Shown here: piece by piece, positions 11,134 to 23,939 of the stretch
How positions within the stretch are numbered: position 1 is the stretch's first letter
How the letters are laid out: the number at the start of each line of letters is the position of its first letter
Notes under the pieces: model-generated
What the model was told of the DNA's origin: nothing
The model's input: only the letters and a program-made list of their open reading frames with translations
Databases searched by the model: none
Program-made: the position numbers and the translations under genes
Source of the DNA: Henckelia pumila
Lineage: Eukaryota > Streptophyta > Magnoliopsida > Lamiales > Gesneriaceae
DNA length: 64,000 nt
Assembly (NCBI RefSeq): GCF_033568475.1
Contig: NC_133123.1
Span: 19,206,622-19,270,621 of the forward strand
Direction of reading: 5' to 3'

Positions 11134-12175
11134 TAGGGGTGGAATAAGGTCGGGATCCGTCCCATAAACCCCCTAACCCAACTCCCGTCCCGAAAAGAAT
11201 CGAAAAACTTTTTTTTTCTCCCGATCCTGTACCCGAAATATTTCGGGACCCGGCTATTCGGGATCCCGTCGGGTAGGGACAGAAAATCCCGAATTATAAA
11301 AAAAATGTGATTATTTTATTAAATATTATTTAGAAACTTATATTTATAAATAAAAATAAATATTTAACTTAAAACATATAATATTAAAATATTTTGGATA
11401 ATTTTTTAAGATTTTGTTAAGAAAAAAAATGTATCGGATACATTATTAATAAAATGTTTGGATATAATTACTAAATAATTTTTGTTAAATAGATTGTCAA
11501 ATTAATATCTTGAGTTTTGTTCTACATATTGTTCTAATTAGATAATTATAAATATGAACTAATTAAATTATTAATTTATTTTTAAAAAAACACAAAAATA
11601 AAATGTCATTTCATGATTTTACAATTTTATCGTTCCAATAATAAAAATTATGCGAATTAAGTCCACAATTAAATGTTATATGAGTTGAAATCTAATAATA
11701 TTTAGCTTATTATATTAATAAAGTTATTAATAAAATATATTATTGAAAAAGAGTTGATCCGAAGGGGACCCCATCTCACATGAGTCAGAGGCCCATTGGC
11801 TCATGCGAGGGTTAAATCGAGAGATGTGCACGAGTAGGCAGAGACCTGAGGGAGGGAACAACATGGTCCAACCCCCAGAGCATACCCCCAAATATTTCAA
11901 TGAGGAATATGCTCCACACGAGGATCGAACCCGCAACGCTGGGGAATTTCTTCTCACGTCACCTCAGGCCTTACCAACTCGCCTATGCCCCTGTGGGACG
12001 GGTCGGAAATCCCGTCGGGATAAGGTTTTATTCCCGATCCCTCACCCAATATTAATCGGGATGAGAAAAATACCAAAAGTTCGGGTCGGAAAAATTTCGG
12101 GTTGTGATTTTTTCGGGACGGGAATGAGATGGGATTCGGGAAGGGTCGGGATTTCGGGAATTTTTGTCACCCCTA
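11134..12175. mobile_element. Non-autonomous hAT-like element (MITE) carrying a SINE
   Basis: The ends are inverted (TAGGGGTG and CACCCCTA) and flanked by the 8-bp repeat ATATATAT (11126-11133 and 12176-12183), fitting the hAT superfamily. Subterminal DNA holds many CGGGA/TCCCG motifs on both sides (11150-11300 and 12000-12165), a hAT-like trait. No transposase is present. The middle is AT-rich and interrupted by a SINE. The low-complexity TSD makes its exact length less certain. Confidence 0.75.
11755..11998 (-). mobile_element. Second tRNA-derived SINE, inside the hAT-like element
   Basis: Read on the minus strand it matches the SINE at 10664-10922 along its length, including the A box (TAGGCGAGTTGGT), the B box (GGGTTCGATCC) and the distal GGGGTCCC block. 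It lies between the two halves of the MITE, so it inserted after the MITE. Its own target duplication was not resolved. Confidence 0.8.
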
Positions 12176-12467
12176 ATATATATGAAGTAACAACATATTT
12201 TATACTCGAAAAATCATATCAAAGTGGTTCCAAAGTGAAATCAAATAAAAGGAAAAAAAAACGAATTAAGGAGATTTGATGACCCATAAGTTGCAAAATA
12301 AGCATGCCTTGATATCGTATATGTGTTAGAATTTGATGCAGAAAAGAACAACTTTTGAAACTATTGATTTCAAACATTTCATATGGCGGCACCACATTTT
12401 TTTTATATTTATTTTTAAAAAAAATTGGGCCCAAAATTGAAACATATTTATGAAATGAAGCTTCGTC

Positions 12468-12725
12468 TTTTTTTTTTAAACTAACGCAATATATTAAAAA
12501 CTCACAAAATCATGTGATATAATATTATAAAACCAAGGTAAAAAACCACCAGACAACCAAACTAGAGTGTTCGGAGATAAAAGAGCTTTCCTAGCTAATA
12601 AATGTGCAACTCCATTTGCCGAACGTTTCATGTATGATATAGAAAGGAAAACAGGTTGTTCGTTCTTTAATCTCCAGCATTAGTACTCCAACTGGACCCC
12701 GAGAAGGTTGAGTCAATGTCATTAT
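12468..12725 (-). pseudogene. LINE 3' piece: RNase H end, 3' UTR and poly(A)
   Basis: On the minus strand the frame carries the end of a plant LINE RNase H domain, with RSANGVAHLLARKAL at about 12580-12630. The 3' end is a short UTR (...TTGCGTTAGTTT) followed by about ten A (T-run near 12468-12477 on plus). The upstream part of the same domain lies at 23940 onward on the other side of copia 1. 12184-12467 beyond the poly(A) shows nothing recognisable. Confidence 0.8.
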
Positions 12726-15700
12726 TGTTGGAAAACTGTGTTCAGATCAATTAAGAATTGATACCCGGTGCAGCGAAAGTTTAAAAATTTTATTTTTATT
12801 ATATGGAACGATTCCATATATGGGTATCAAAACTTTTACGATTAAATTTGTTCAAGTAAATGTTGGAAAACGCGGCTCTCAGATCAATCACGATTGATAC
12901 CCGGTGCAGCGGAAGTTTAAAATTTTATTATGGAACAATTCCATAGTGTAGGTATCAACCGTTTAACGATTAAATTATTTGTGTGTGTAAAATTAAATAA
13001 CAATTATTAAATTTTACCTTCAATCTCGAATCGAGATTATTGGACTCCAACAGATTTCTCTGCTCTTGTTGTCTCTCCCTGGAACCGATGAACTCCTTCA
13101 ATCAGGTCCACGAATAGAGGTTTAATCCCTCTGATAGATTGCACTAGAAAATCTATCAGAAGTTTTCTGCGAAGAGAATAACGAATTTGATTCGCTTATT
13201 CCAGACTGCAATTCAAAATCACAGACCGGAATTTTCTCTGACAGAGAGGGAGGGGTCGGCCGAATAGTTATGAGAGAGAGCTAGGGTTTTTTCGATTTCT
13301 GTCTCTCAAATTAATGACCAGTTGTGTGTAATTTCTGTACTGCAATAACTTATTTATAATGCAGGCCACTAACAGCTTAGGGCCCATTAGTCATAAGTTG
13401 AGGCCCGACAAGCAAAGCCCACACGTTCAGAAATTAATATAAAATTCATCGTGACTCCGATTGATAAACCGATTTTACCAATGTGCACAGAAACCATTTC
13501 TGCACATTTTATAGTCAAGATAAATTTTCCTGAATCCGAATTCAGTGGTTTCCAAAAATGTACATCCCTATGTCATTTTAGGAAATCCTACTCCCTTACT
13601 CTTATTTAAGAAGTCCAACTTCTTTATTCATTAAATTTAACTCTTTAAATTTAACTATCTCAACGGGGATTAAAAACTCCATTACACTGTGTGACCCTCA
13701 ATGGTTCAGGGATACAGCTAGCCGTGGGCTCACAACTCCTTGTGACTCGGAACAACGATTTCCGACTTGCCCAACGAATCATGGTAAAGCGCCTAGCAAC
13801 ATCGCCCCATGATTCCCTAGGTATCACTGATAGTGCCTACAAGAACCAGTAGATTTTGGTTCGCGTACAGTACGGTCCCTTCATCCATATATCCCGATCG
13901 AATCAACAACCATTGGTATATCGAGAGTCGCTCAAGATTCGATAACTATGCAATACATCTTGAAGATCAAATTAGTGACATCGCATGTGCTACTAAGAAA
14001 CAATTTCTTAAATCACATCAAGTACTCTGGCCAGAGATTTGTCACACTAATATCTCCTCAGATCGCATAGGATATCCACACTCGCAAGTATGTGGTGAAT
14101 CCTTGACAACAATGCATCGACTCCTATATGTGTTGTAACTGTACCCAATCCCGACACCTGATGACCCCCATAGAGTCGGTAAACGAGTCAAAGTACAGTA
14201 CTAGCATATAGAGTCTCCATGATGTTTCAAGTAGTAAGGACTAATGGTGTACAACCAAAACCGCGGACTTTATCCACTCGATAAGTGATAACCACTTGGA
14301 AAGTCCGGATAGGGTAGTTGATTATTCATCCTATGAATATCCATTTGCATGCTTCGAACATCTCCATGTTCCCTACCAATGAAACGTGGTACTCCGCATC
14401 GCAAATGCTAGTCTCAAACTCGAGCGATCCTTATCCTTATTCTCGGACGGCTCAATCGACTAGGAACAGTTTAGAATATACAGTGACTATAAGATGTATT
14501 TCATGATAGACATCCCCATGTTCTACCACATCTTACATACACTATAGTATATTCAAGGTCTTTATCAAAACAACAATAGTATATCACAATATAACAATAT
14601 GAAGAAAGATAAAGTCATTGCCATTAATAAAAGTGTAAATTATATTAAACAAAAGATTGTTTTTTACAAAGAGTCATCAAAGCCCATAGCCACAAGTTGG
14701 CTCACTGGGCACCCACTCTTTCAGTAAAAATAAAATCACAATTAAATTTTTACCTCGTCAAGCAAAGGCTTGATCGTGGACTCCAACAGAATTTAATCTG
14801 CTCTTCTTGTAAATCCCGGGAACCGATAACAGTCACGATCTAACTCTGAAATTAGGTCCACGAATGAAAAACAGAAACCCTCTGATTGACTGCACTAGAA
14901 ATTAATCAAAAGTTTTACGTAGAGAATAAACAGATATGATCTGTTAATTCGATTTGTAATTTTTCACAAAAATCACAAGTCGAATTTTCTCCAAAAGGGA
15001 CAGAGGAATTTTCGAAAAATCCTCTTGAATAGTATAGAGTGAATTTCGAAAATTGCAGTATTCAATGTGTCTAATTTTCGAACCCAACACCTCTATTTAT
15101 AGATAATTTCTAGTTATAATTGTATCAGGACTCTAACTCCTTAAAGCCCACAATCCATAACTTAAGCCCAACAAGCCAAGCCTGTTGTTATAGAAATTAA
15201 TATAAAATTCATCGTGACTCCGATTGATAAATTGATTTCACCAATGTGCACAGAAACCATTTCTGCATCTTTTAGAGTCAAGATAATTTTTCTGAATCCG
15301 AATTCAGTGATTTCCAAAAATGCCCATTCCTATGTCATTTTAGGAAATCCCACTCCCTTTTAATTAAGAAGTCCAACTTCTCTTTCATTAAATTTAACTC
15401 TTTAAATTTAACTATCTCTACGGGGTTTTAGTAATCCATTACTTGTGTAACCCTCAATGGTTCAGGAATACAGCTAGCCGTGGGCTCACAACTCCTTGTG
15501 ACTCGAAACAACAATTTCCGACTTACCCATCGAATCATGGTAAGAGCGCCTAGCAACATCGCCCCATGATTCCCTAGGTATTACTGATAGTGCCTGCAAG
15601 AACCAGTAGATTTTGGTTAGCGTACAGTACGGTCCCTTCATCCATATATCCCGATCGAATCAACAACCATTGGTACATCGAGATTCGTTCGAGATTCGAT

Positions 15701-16480
15701 AACTATGCATTACATCTTGGAGATCAAATAGTTACATCGCATGTGTTACTAGAAAAACCCATTAACCTAAAATACATCATGTACTCTGACCAAAGATTCG
15801 TCACACTAATATCTCCTCAGATCGCATAGGATATCCACACTCGCAAGTATGTGGTGAATCCTTGACAACAAAGCATCGACTCCTATACGTGTCGTAACTG
15901 TACCCAATCCCGACACCTGATGACCCCAATAGAGTCGGTAAACGAGTCAAAGTACAGTACTAGCATATAGAGTCTCAATGATGTTTCAAGTAATAAGGAC
16001 TAATGGTGTACAACCAAAACCGCGGACTTTATCCACTCGATAAGTGATAACCACTTGGAAAGTCCGAATAGGGTAGTTCGATCATTCATCATATGAATAT
16101 CCATTTGCATGCTTTGAACATCTCTATGTTCCATACCAATGAAACGTGGTACTCGGCATCGCAAATGCTAGTCTCAATCTCGAGCGATCCTTATCCTTAT
16201 TTGCGGACGGCTCAATTTTATAGGAACTGTTTAGAATATACAGTGACTATAAGATTTGTTTCATGATAGCCATCCCCATGTGCTACCACATCTTACATAC
16301 ACTATAGTATATTCAAGGTCTTTATCAAAACAACAATAGTATATCACATTATAACATTATGAAGAAAGATAAAGTCAATGCCATTATAAAAGTGTAAATT
16401 ATATTAAACAAAAGATTGTTTTACATAGAGTCATAAAAGCCCTTAGCCACAAGTTGGCTAACCGGGCACCCACTCTTTCA
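12726..16480 (-). repeat. Left (3') LTR of copia 1, interrupted
   Basis: LTR sequence runs 12726-12860 and resumes at 14724, ending at 16480. The gap is filled by a solo LTR with a 5-bp duplication. Without the insert its length (about 1887) matches the right LTR (1886). The PPT on the minus strand (AGTGGGAGAT, plus 16481-16490) abuts it. Confidence 0.93.
12861..14723 (-). mobile_element. Solo LTR of a sister copia family nested in the copia 1 LTR
   Basis: The insert begins TGTTGGAAAACGCGG and ends CACTCTTTCA, and is flanked by GTAAA on both sides (12856-12860 and 14724-14728). The intact right LTR at about 22190 shows the empty site, with GTAAA once. The insert resembles the host LTR along much of its length but differs in the first 400 bases and in scattered positions, so it is a related subfamily. 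Only one LTR is left, as after LTR-LTR recombination. Confidence 0.93.
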
Positions 16481-16494
16481 ATCTCCCACTGGCC

Positions 16495-19400
16495 CTAAAG
16501 CCAACTAGTCATACTACGTAATCCCATTGCTTCGCGATGTTTGTCAAACAATGGTCCTGGCAAGGGCTTAGTAAGTGGATCAGCGATATTTTCTGTAGAG
16601 GCCACTCTCTCGACACTGATGTCTCCTCTTTCCACGATCTCCCGGATGATGTGGTATTTCCTCAGTACGTGTTTGGACTTCTGATGAGACCTTGGTTCCT
16701 TTGCCTGAGCAACGGCACCCGTGTTGTCACAGTACACCGGGACTGGACCAACAGCTTCAGGAATTACACCCAACTCTTGGATGAATTTCCTTATCCAAAC
16801 CGCCTCTTTAGCAGCAGCTGATGCTGCAATGTATTCTGCCTCAGTGGTGGAATCCGCTGTGGTGTCCTGCTTGGAACTCTTCCAAGAGATAGCACCACCA
16901 TTGAGCACGAATACAAATCCAGAGGTTGATTTCGAGTCATCCACGTCACATTGGAAGCTAGAGTCGGTATAGCCTTCCAACTTCAATTCTCTCCCTCCAT
17001 AAACCATGAATAAATTCTTAGTCCTTCGCAAGTACTTAAGAATATCCTTCACGGTTTTCCAATGCATTTGACCGGGATTGGCTTGGTATCTGCTCGTGAC
17101 GCTCAGAGCATAGGCCACATCCGGTCTGGTAGATATCATCCCATACATGATACTACCTATGGCTGACGCATATGGCACGTGTGTCATCTTCTCTATCTCT
17201 TCGTCAGTCTTGGGACACATAGACTTGGATAGAAAAACTCCATGACACATAGGTAGATGTCCTCTCTTGGACTCATCCATAGAAAACCTTTTCAATATGG
17301 TGTCGATGTAGGTTGATTGAGTGAGTCCTATCATTCTTTTAGATCTATCTCTATAGATCTGAATTCCTAGAATATAGGATGCCTCACCTAAATCCTTCAT
17401 CGAGAATCTACCTGATAACCATATCTTTGTTGACTGCAACATCCCTACATCATTCCCCATGAGTAGGATGTCATCAACTTAAAGTACTAAGAATGTTACC
17501 GCATTCTTAACTACTTTCTTGTACACGCATGGTTCCTCCGGGTTCTTGATAAAACCAAAATCCTTTATCGTTTCATCAAATTTCTGGTTCCAACTTCTTG
17601 ATGCTTGTTTGAGACCATAGATTGATCTCTGAAGCTTGCATACCTTATGCTCGCTTCCCATGGATGTGTATCCCTCAGACTGCATCATATAGATCTCTTC
17701 CTTAATGTTTCCATTAAGAAATGCAGTCTTTACATCCATTTGACATATCTCATAGTCATACCATGCTGCTATGGCAATAAGGATTCTTATGGACTTGAAC
17801 ATTGCGATTGGTGAAAAAGTTTAATCATAGTCAACTCCTTGTCTTTGAGTATAACCTTTTGCCACCAATCGTGCCTTGTAGGTCAATACCTTTCCATCAG
17901 GCCCAAGCTTTCTCTTGTAGATCCATTTGCACCCAATTGGAACAATTCCATCGGGAGGATCTACTAAAGACCAAACTTGGTTAGAATGCATCAAGTCTAT
18001 TTCCGATTGTATAGCTTCAAGCCATAAATTTGAATCCGCATCAGAAATTGCTTCCTTGAAGTTTTTTGGATCACATCCAATGTCGGGTTCACTTTGATCC
18101 CCTTCAAGAAGAAGACCATATCTAATAGGAGGCCTAGAAGTCCTCTCGGATCTCCTAGTAATAGGCGTGTTTTGTGATGATTCTTGAGGTGTAGGATCGC
18201 TATTTTGTATCTCGGAATCTTCTCGAATTTCTTTGAGTTCCATCATCTTGCCTTTCTTATCCAATAAGAACTCCTTCTCCAAGAAGGTGGCATTCCTTGA
18301 AACAAACACTTTTGTTTCAGCAGGATGATAGAAATAATATCCGATTGAATTCTTCGGATACCCTACAAAATAACATAAGGTGGATCGAATATTCAACTTA
18401 TCTCCCACTGTCTGCTTCACGTAAGCAGGACATCCCCAAATCCTCAAGTACGAATACTTAGGAGCTTTGCCATTCCATAACTCGTATGGTGTTTTATTTA
18501 CTGCTTTAGTGTGGACGTTGTTTAACAACAACACCGCCGTTTCAAGCGCGTAGCCCCAAAACGAAGGTGGGAGCTCAGTGAAGCTCATCATGGATCGAAC
18601 CATGTCCAACAAAGTTCGATTGCGACGCTCCAAAACACCATTCAGCTGAGGTGTCATAGGAGAAGTCCACTGAGAGAGAATCTCATTCTCTTTTAGATAG
18701 TCCAAAAACTCGGTACTTAAGTATTCTCCACCTCGATCCGATCGAAGTGCCTTAATACTTTTACCTAGTTTGTGTTCTACTTCAGCCTTGAATTCTTTGA
18801 ACCTTTCAAATGCTTCAGACTTATATTTCATTAAATATAAATACCCATACCTAGAATGATCATCAGTAAAGGTAATGAAGTAGATGTTGCCACATTTAGT
18901 ACCAATCCTAAATGGACCGCAAACATCTGTATGGATCAAATCCAACAGATTTTGACTACGCTCAGGTTTCCCTTTGAAAGGAGATTTAGTCATTTTTCCC
19001 TTTAGGCAGGACTCACAAGTAGGTAGAGAGTTAATATCAGACATATCAAACATGCCCTCTCCCACTAGCTTGTTCATCCTCCTTGAGGAAATATGACCTA
19101 GCCTAGCATGCCAAAGGTTTGCCGGGTTTTGACTATCGTTTTTCCTTTTAATTGTTGTTACCGGTTTATCAATATAATTCATTGGAACGTCTTTTAATTT
19201 TAAGCTATATAGATCATTTTCAAGTTGTCAATTTCCAATCAAACATTCATTCTTGTAAATATTGCAAATCCCATTCACAAAATTACAAGAAAAATCATCT
19301 CTATCAAGCATAGAAATAGAAATAATGTTTTTGACCAAATCCGGAACATATAAAACAACTCTCAAAAATAACTTAAAATTGTTCTGCAAAACTAAATAAA

Positions 19401-20409
19401 TGTCTCCTATAGCTTTGGCTTCGACTCTAGAACCATTCTCGAGCCTTAGCTGAGTCTCACCCATCCTTAGCTTACGACTTCTTGTCATCACCTGCAAATC
19501 ATTGCAAATGTGAGATCCACATCCGGTATCCAATACCCAAGAAGAAGTATTAAGCGAAACATTTATTTCAATGTAAAACATACCCTTTGCAGTTCGCAAC
19601 TGTTCGAGGTATTCCTTGCAGTTACGTTTCCAATGACCGGGTTTCTTGCAGTAATGGCAAACGCTTTCATCTTTTATCCCAATTGAAGCCTTGGCCTTTC
19701 CCTTCTTATTTGGTACATTCTTCTTGGGCGAGGCAGAACGTTTCTTACCCTTTTCACTTGGCCCCTTCTTGGAGTAAGAAGAGGAGCCAACCAAGAGTAC
19801 CGGTTTATCCTTCTTTAATGTGGCCTCATAAGACACAAGCATATTGACCATCTCTTCAAGGGTGGCCTCTATCTTGTTCATATTGAAGTTCACCACAAAT
19901 CCGTCAAACGACGAAGGAAGTGAAAGAAGTAATAAGTCCGCGTTTAGCTCATGCTCCAATGTCAAATCGAGTGTTATCAACTTTTCAATGAGCCCAATCA
20001 TGTGTACCCCATGCTCACGGACCGAAGTCCCATCTCGCATGCGGCATGTCATGAGCTCTTTGATGGTGGCATACCTTTCCGACCTTGACTGAGCTTCAAA
20101 AAGTTCCTTGAGGTGCACGTGTATGTCAGCAGCATTCACGGCATCCTCAAATTGCCTCTGGATTTCATCAGACATTGAAGCTTGCATATAGCATTTAGCC
20201 TTGATATCATGGTCCCACAATTGATCAAGTTTTTCCAATTCTTCCGGACTTATATTAGCCGGTGCTTCCTTTGGAGGATTCTTTTCTAACACGTAGAAAA
20301 TTTTCTCCGAGTTTAGAATAATTTTCAACTTACGAAACCATTCCGTATAGTTTGCGCCAGTCAATTTGTTTTGTTCGAGAATTGAAAACAGTGGATTGCG
20401 AGAAGTCAT
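16495..20409 (-). pseudogene. Copia 1 gag-pol polyprotein with three nonsense codons
   Basis: One 1305-codon frame runs the whole length, broken only by TGA at 19228-19230, TAA at 17821-17823 and TAA at 17479-17481. Gag (about residues 1-290) has a CCHC knuckle CHYCKKPGHWKRNC. Protease has LDTGCGSHIC. Integrase has the HHCC finger (WHARLGH to CESCLKGK), then [16 protein letters not shown] and VLERRNRT, giving the D, D and E residues. RT reads KWIYKRKLGPDGK and [10 protein letters not shown]. The third stop replaces the Tyr of the catalytic YVDD (VDD remains). RNase H holds GYTDSSF and TTEAEYIAAS. No frameshift is seen. Each stop is explained by one base change. The copy is dead without readthrough but is otherwise well preserved. 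Confidence 0.93.
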
Positions 20410-22041
20410 TGTAATAGTATACTGAAAAGGAAACAGACAATAATCAATGATTGTTTAATTAATTTACTAAGACATAAAATATGGCGAATTTTAATTTTAT
20501 GAATTACACTCCCACTATTTTAACGATTTCACTACCCTCTAGTGAAAACGGGAAACTGTTTTCCTTAGTGAGAACATGGAGTCCAATTGACAAATCATGA
20601 TCCCGAATAATATCAGCCAACCATAATTTTCAAAAGGTAGAGCCCAATTACTTCCAAAGTAACCCCCATGTTTTTACCTCATGTCCAATAAGGGCCCAAT
20701 AATATGACGCCGTTTATTGTGACATGTCAAGATAACCCATCAATATTAAGTTGTGATGGACGGTCGCCATGTGGATCCCCAATAATATGAGCTAATCCCA
20801 TGGGAGTTCCACCCAACTTACAACATGTGTCGATCCAATGTACAGCTTTCCGACGAATGGGCCCCCCCCCAATAATATGAGCCGGACCGTATCCGCGGGT
20901 AGCATCTCATACATTGATCGTTGATGGAAGGTAGGAATATTTAAACAATATTTAAATTCCCTTTTTATTAATCTTGATATCAATTTTAAATCATATTTAA
21001 AATGAGGGATTTTTAATTTTGAAAATTTGTCTCATCATGCAATTTATGTATGCTTGCGGGATTCATACAATTTAGTCTAAACATGCATACATCAATAATA
21101 TCATATATTATTTAAGGATGATCGATCCCATTAACTAATCGACCCGTGGTTGCCAATCACGAGTCTAAGTCCAATCCTAGGTGATATGCAAGTATGCAAT
21201 ACAATCCTATTACATTGAGCTTCCAATTTACATTTCTTCGGTCTTCATTGTCTGCTGGGCCCACCATTTCTTCAAATCTTTGTCTCCCACTAAGTCTAAT
21301 AAATTTAAAATAAATTTTGATGACAAATATGGGATACATTTTTAGGGGTGGGAACGGGCCATAAACCAGACCCACTTTTATTACATATGACAATCATATT
21401 GGGCTATAAACCAAGCCCATTAATAAACATCAACAACAATAAGACAAATATAAATTACCTAACATACACCTAAAACATTGGTCATGGCAATCGATCATCC
21501 TTTATCCATTAATTAATTCAATAATTAAATAATTGGATAAACATGCAAAGGCATCATAATTTAAAAGATAAAATCATATTTTATCTTATCCATCCATAAG
21601 ATAATATCTTATCATCAATTGTACCAAAATAATTTATTTTATAAAATTTAATTTAACGGATAAAATTTATAAATTTTCCAAAAATTCAAATTTATCCAAA
21701 AATCAATTTTAAAATTTTCGGACTCGAACAATTCGATCCGATGCCTCGTGAACCAATCAAAAACAATTTTCGATCGGATCAAAAACTAGAATTTCAAAAA
21801 AATTAAAATTTTAATTAAAAATTAAAAATAATTTTTCCGGGCTGCCCAGGACAATCCCGGGCAGCCCGCGCCCCAAAAAGGGGCCCGGGCTGGGCAGCCC
21901 GTCGCTGCCCCTTGGGCAGCGACGATCGCTGCCCGATTTGCCCATTAAAATTCAATTTTAAATTTTCGTTTTGTTTCAAAAAACGAGGCTTAAAAATTTT
22001 GTACAATCGATTAATTTAATCGTTTGATCTGAGCAACCTGT
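20410..22041 (-). other. Long 5' leader of copia 1 with repeats and a GC-rich hairpin region
   Basis: The 1.6 kb between PBS and gag start is non-coding. A motif like CCCAATAATATGA recurs near 20605, 20697, 20777 and 20869, each beginning a segment of similar layout. Near the PBS, 21838-21945 is strongly GC-rich in AT-rich surroundings, with repeated GGGCAGC and GCTGCCC words that can pair. In the genomic RNA this lies 100-200 nt after the PBS, where packaging or dimer signals are often found (inference). Confidence 0.6.
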
Positions 22042-22052
22042 CTCTGATACCA
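22042..22052 (-). other. Primer binding site of copia 1
   Basis: The minus strand reads TGGTATCAGAG next to the right LTR, matching initiator tRNA-Met. One base separates it from the LTR. Confidence 0.88.
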
Positions 22053-22053
22053 C

Positions 22054-23939
22054 TGTTGGAAAACTGTGTTCAGATCAATTAAGAATTGATACCCGGTGCA
22101 GCGGAAGTTTAAAAATTTTATTTTTATTATATGGAACGATTCCATATATGGGTATCAAAACTTTTACGATTAAATTTGTTCAAGTAAAAATAAAATCACA
22201 ATTAAATTTTTACCTCGTCAAGCAAAGGCTTGATCGTGGACTCCAACAGAATTTAATCTGCTCTTCTTGTAAATCCCGAGAACCGATGATAGTCACGATC
22301 TAACTCCAGAATTAGGTCCACGAATGAAAAACAGAAACCCTCTGATTGACTACACTAGAAATCAATCAGAAGTTTTACGTAGAGAATAAACAGATATGAT
22401 CTGTTAATTCGATTTGTAATTTTTCACAAAAATCACAAGTCGAATTTTCTCCAAAAGGGACAGAGGAATTTTCGAAAAATCCTCTTGAATAGTATAGAGT
22501 GAATTTTGAAAATTGCAGTATTCAATGTGTCTAATTTTCGAACCCAACACCTCTATTTATAGATAATTTCTAGTTATAATTGTATCAGGACTCTAACTCC
22601 TTAAAGCCCACAATCCATAACTTAATCCCAACAAGCCAAGCCTGTTGTTATAGAAATTAATATAAAATTCATCGTGACTCCGATTGATAAATTGATTTCA
22701 CCAATGTGCACAGAAACCATTTCTGCATCTTTTAGAGTCAAGATAATTTTTCTGAATCCGAATTCAGTGATTTTCAAAAATGCTCATTCCTATGTCAATT
22801 TAGGAAATCTCACTCCCTTTTAATTAAGAAGTCCAACTTCTCTTTCATTAAATTTAACTCTTTAAATTTAACTATCTCTACGGGGTTTTAGTAATCCATT
22901 ACTTGTGTAACCCTCAATGGTTCAGGAATACAGCTAGTCGTGGGCTCACAACTCCTTGTGACTCGGAACAACAATTTCCGACTTACCCATCGAATCATGG
23001 TAAGAGCGCCTAGCAACATCGCCCCATGATTCCCTAGGTATTACTGATAGTGCCTGCAAGAACCAGTAGATTTTGGTTAGCGTACAGTACGGTCCCTTCA
23101 TCCATATATCCCGATCGAATCAACAACCATTGGTACATCGAGAGTCGTTCGAGATTCGATAACTATGCATTACATCTTGGAGATCAAATAGTGACATCGC
23201 ATGTGTTACTAGGAAAACCCATTAACCTAAAACACATCATGTACTCTGGCCAGAGATTCGTCACACTAATATCTCCTCAGATCGCATAGGATATCCACAC
23301 TCGCAAGTATGTGGTGAATCCTTGACAACAAAGCATCGACTCCTATACGTGTCGTAACTGTACCCAATCCCAACACCTGATGACCCCAATAGAATCGGTA
23401 AACGAGTCAAAGTACAGTACTAGCATATAGAGTCTCAATGATGTTTCAAGTAATAAGGACTAATGGTGTACAACCAAAACCGCGAACTTTATCCACTCGA
23501 TAAGTGATAACCACTTGGAAAGTTCGAATAGGGTAGTTCGATCATTCATCATATGAATATCCATTTGCATGCTTTGAACATCTCTATGTTCCATACCAAT
23601 GAAACGTGGTACTCGGCATCGCAAATGCTAGTCTCAATCTCGAGCGATCCTTATCCTTATTTGCGGACGGCTCAATTGACTAGGAACTGTTTAGAATATA
23701 CAGTGACTATAAGATGTGTTTCATGATAGCCATCCCATGTGCTACCACATCTTACATACACTATAGTATATTCAAGGTCTTTATCAAAACAACAATAGTA
23801 TATCACAATATAATATTATGAAGAAAGATAAAGTCAATATCATTATAAAAGTGTAAATTATATTAAACAAAAGATTGTTTTACATAGAGTCATAAAAGCC
23901 CTTAGCCACAAGTTGGCTAACCGGGCACCCACTCATTCA
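22054..23939 (-). repeat. Right (5') LTR of copia 1
   Basis: This is the uninterrupted 1886-bp LTR, TGTTGGAAAA to CATTCA. As the element reads leftward, this LTR holds the promoter. It shows the empty site for the solo LTR found in the partner LTR. Confidence 0.93.

Larger units (their letters stand above)
12726..23939 (-). mobile_element. Ty1/copia element 1, complete, with nested solo LTR
   Basis: Two 1.89 kb LTRs start TGTTGGAAAA and end CTTTCA or CATTCA, and frame a 5.6 kb interior with PBS, leader, one gag-pol frame and PPT. The left target site reads ATTAT (12721-12725) and the right ATTAC (23940-23944), a 5-bp duplication with one change. The LTRs differ only at scattered sites, so the insertion is fairly young. 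Removing the element and one target copy rejoins a LINE RNase H frame. Domain order gag, protease, integrase, RT, RNase H defines copia. The long LTR and leader suggest a Tork/Angela-like lineage (inference). Confidence 0.93.

Noticed and set aside
13833-14138. Frames of 79-101 codons repeated at 13833, 15590 and 23050
   Set aside because: The repetition is explained by the three related copia 1 type LTRs; no domain is present.
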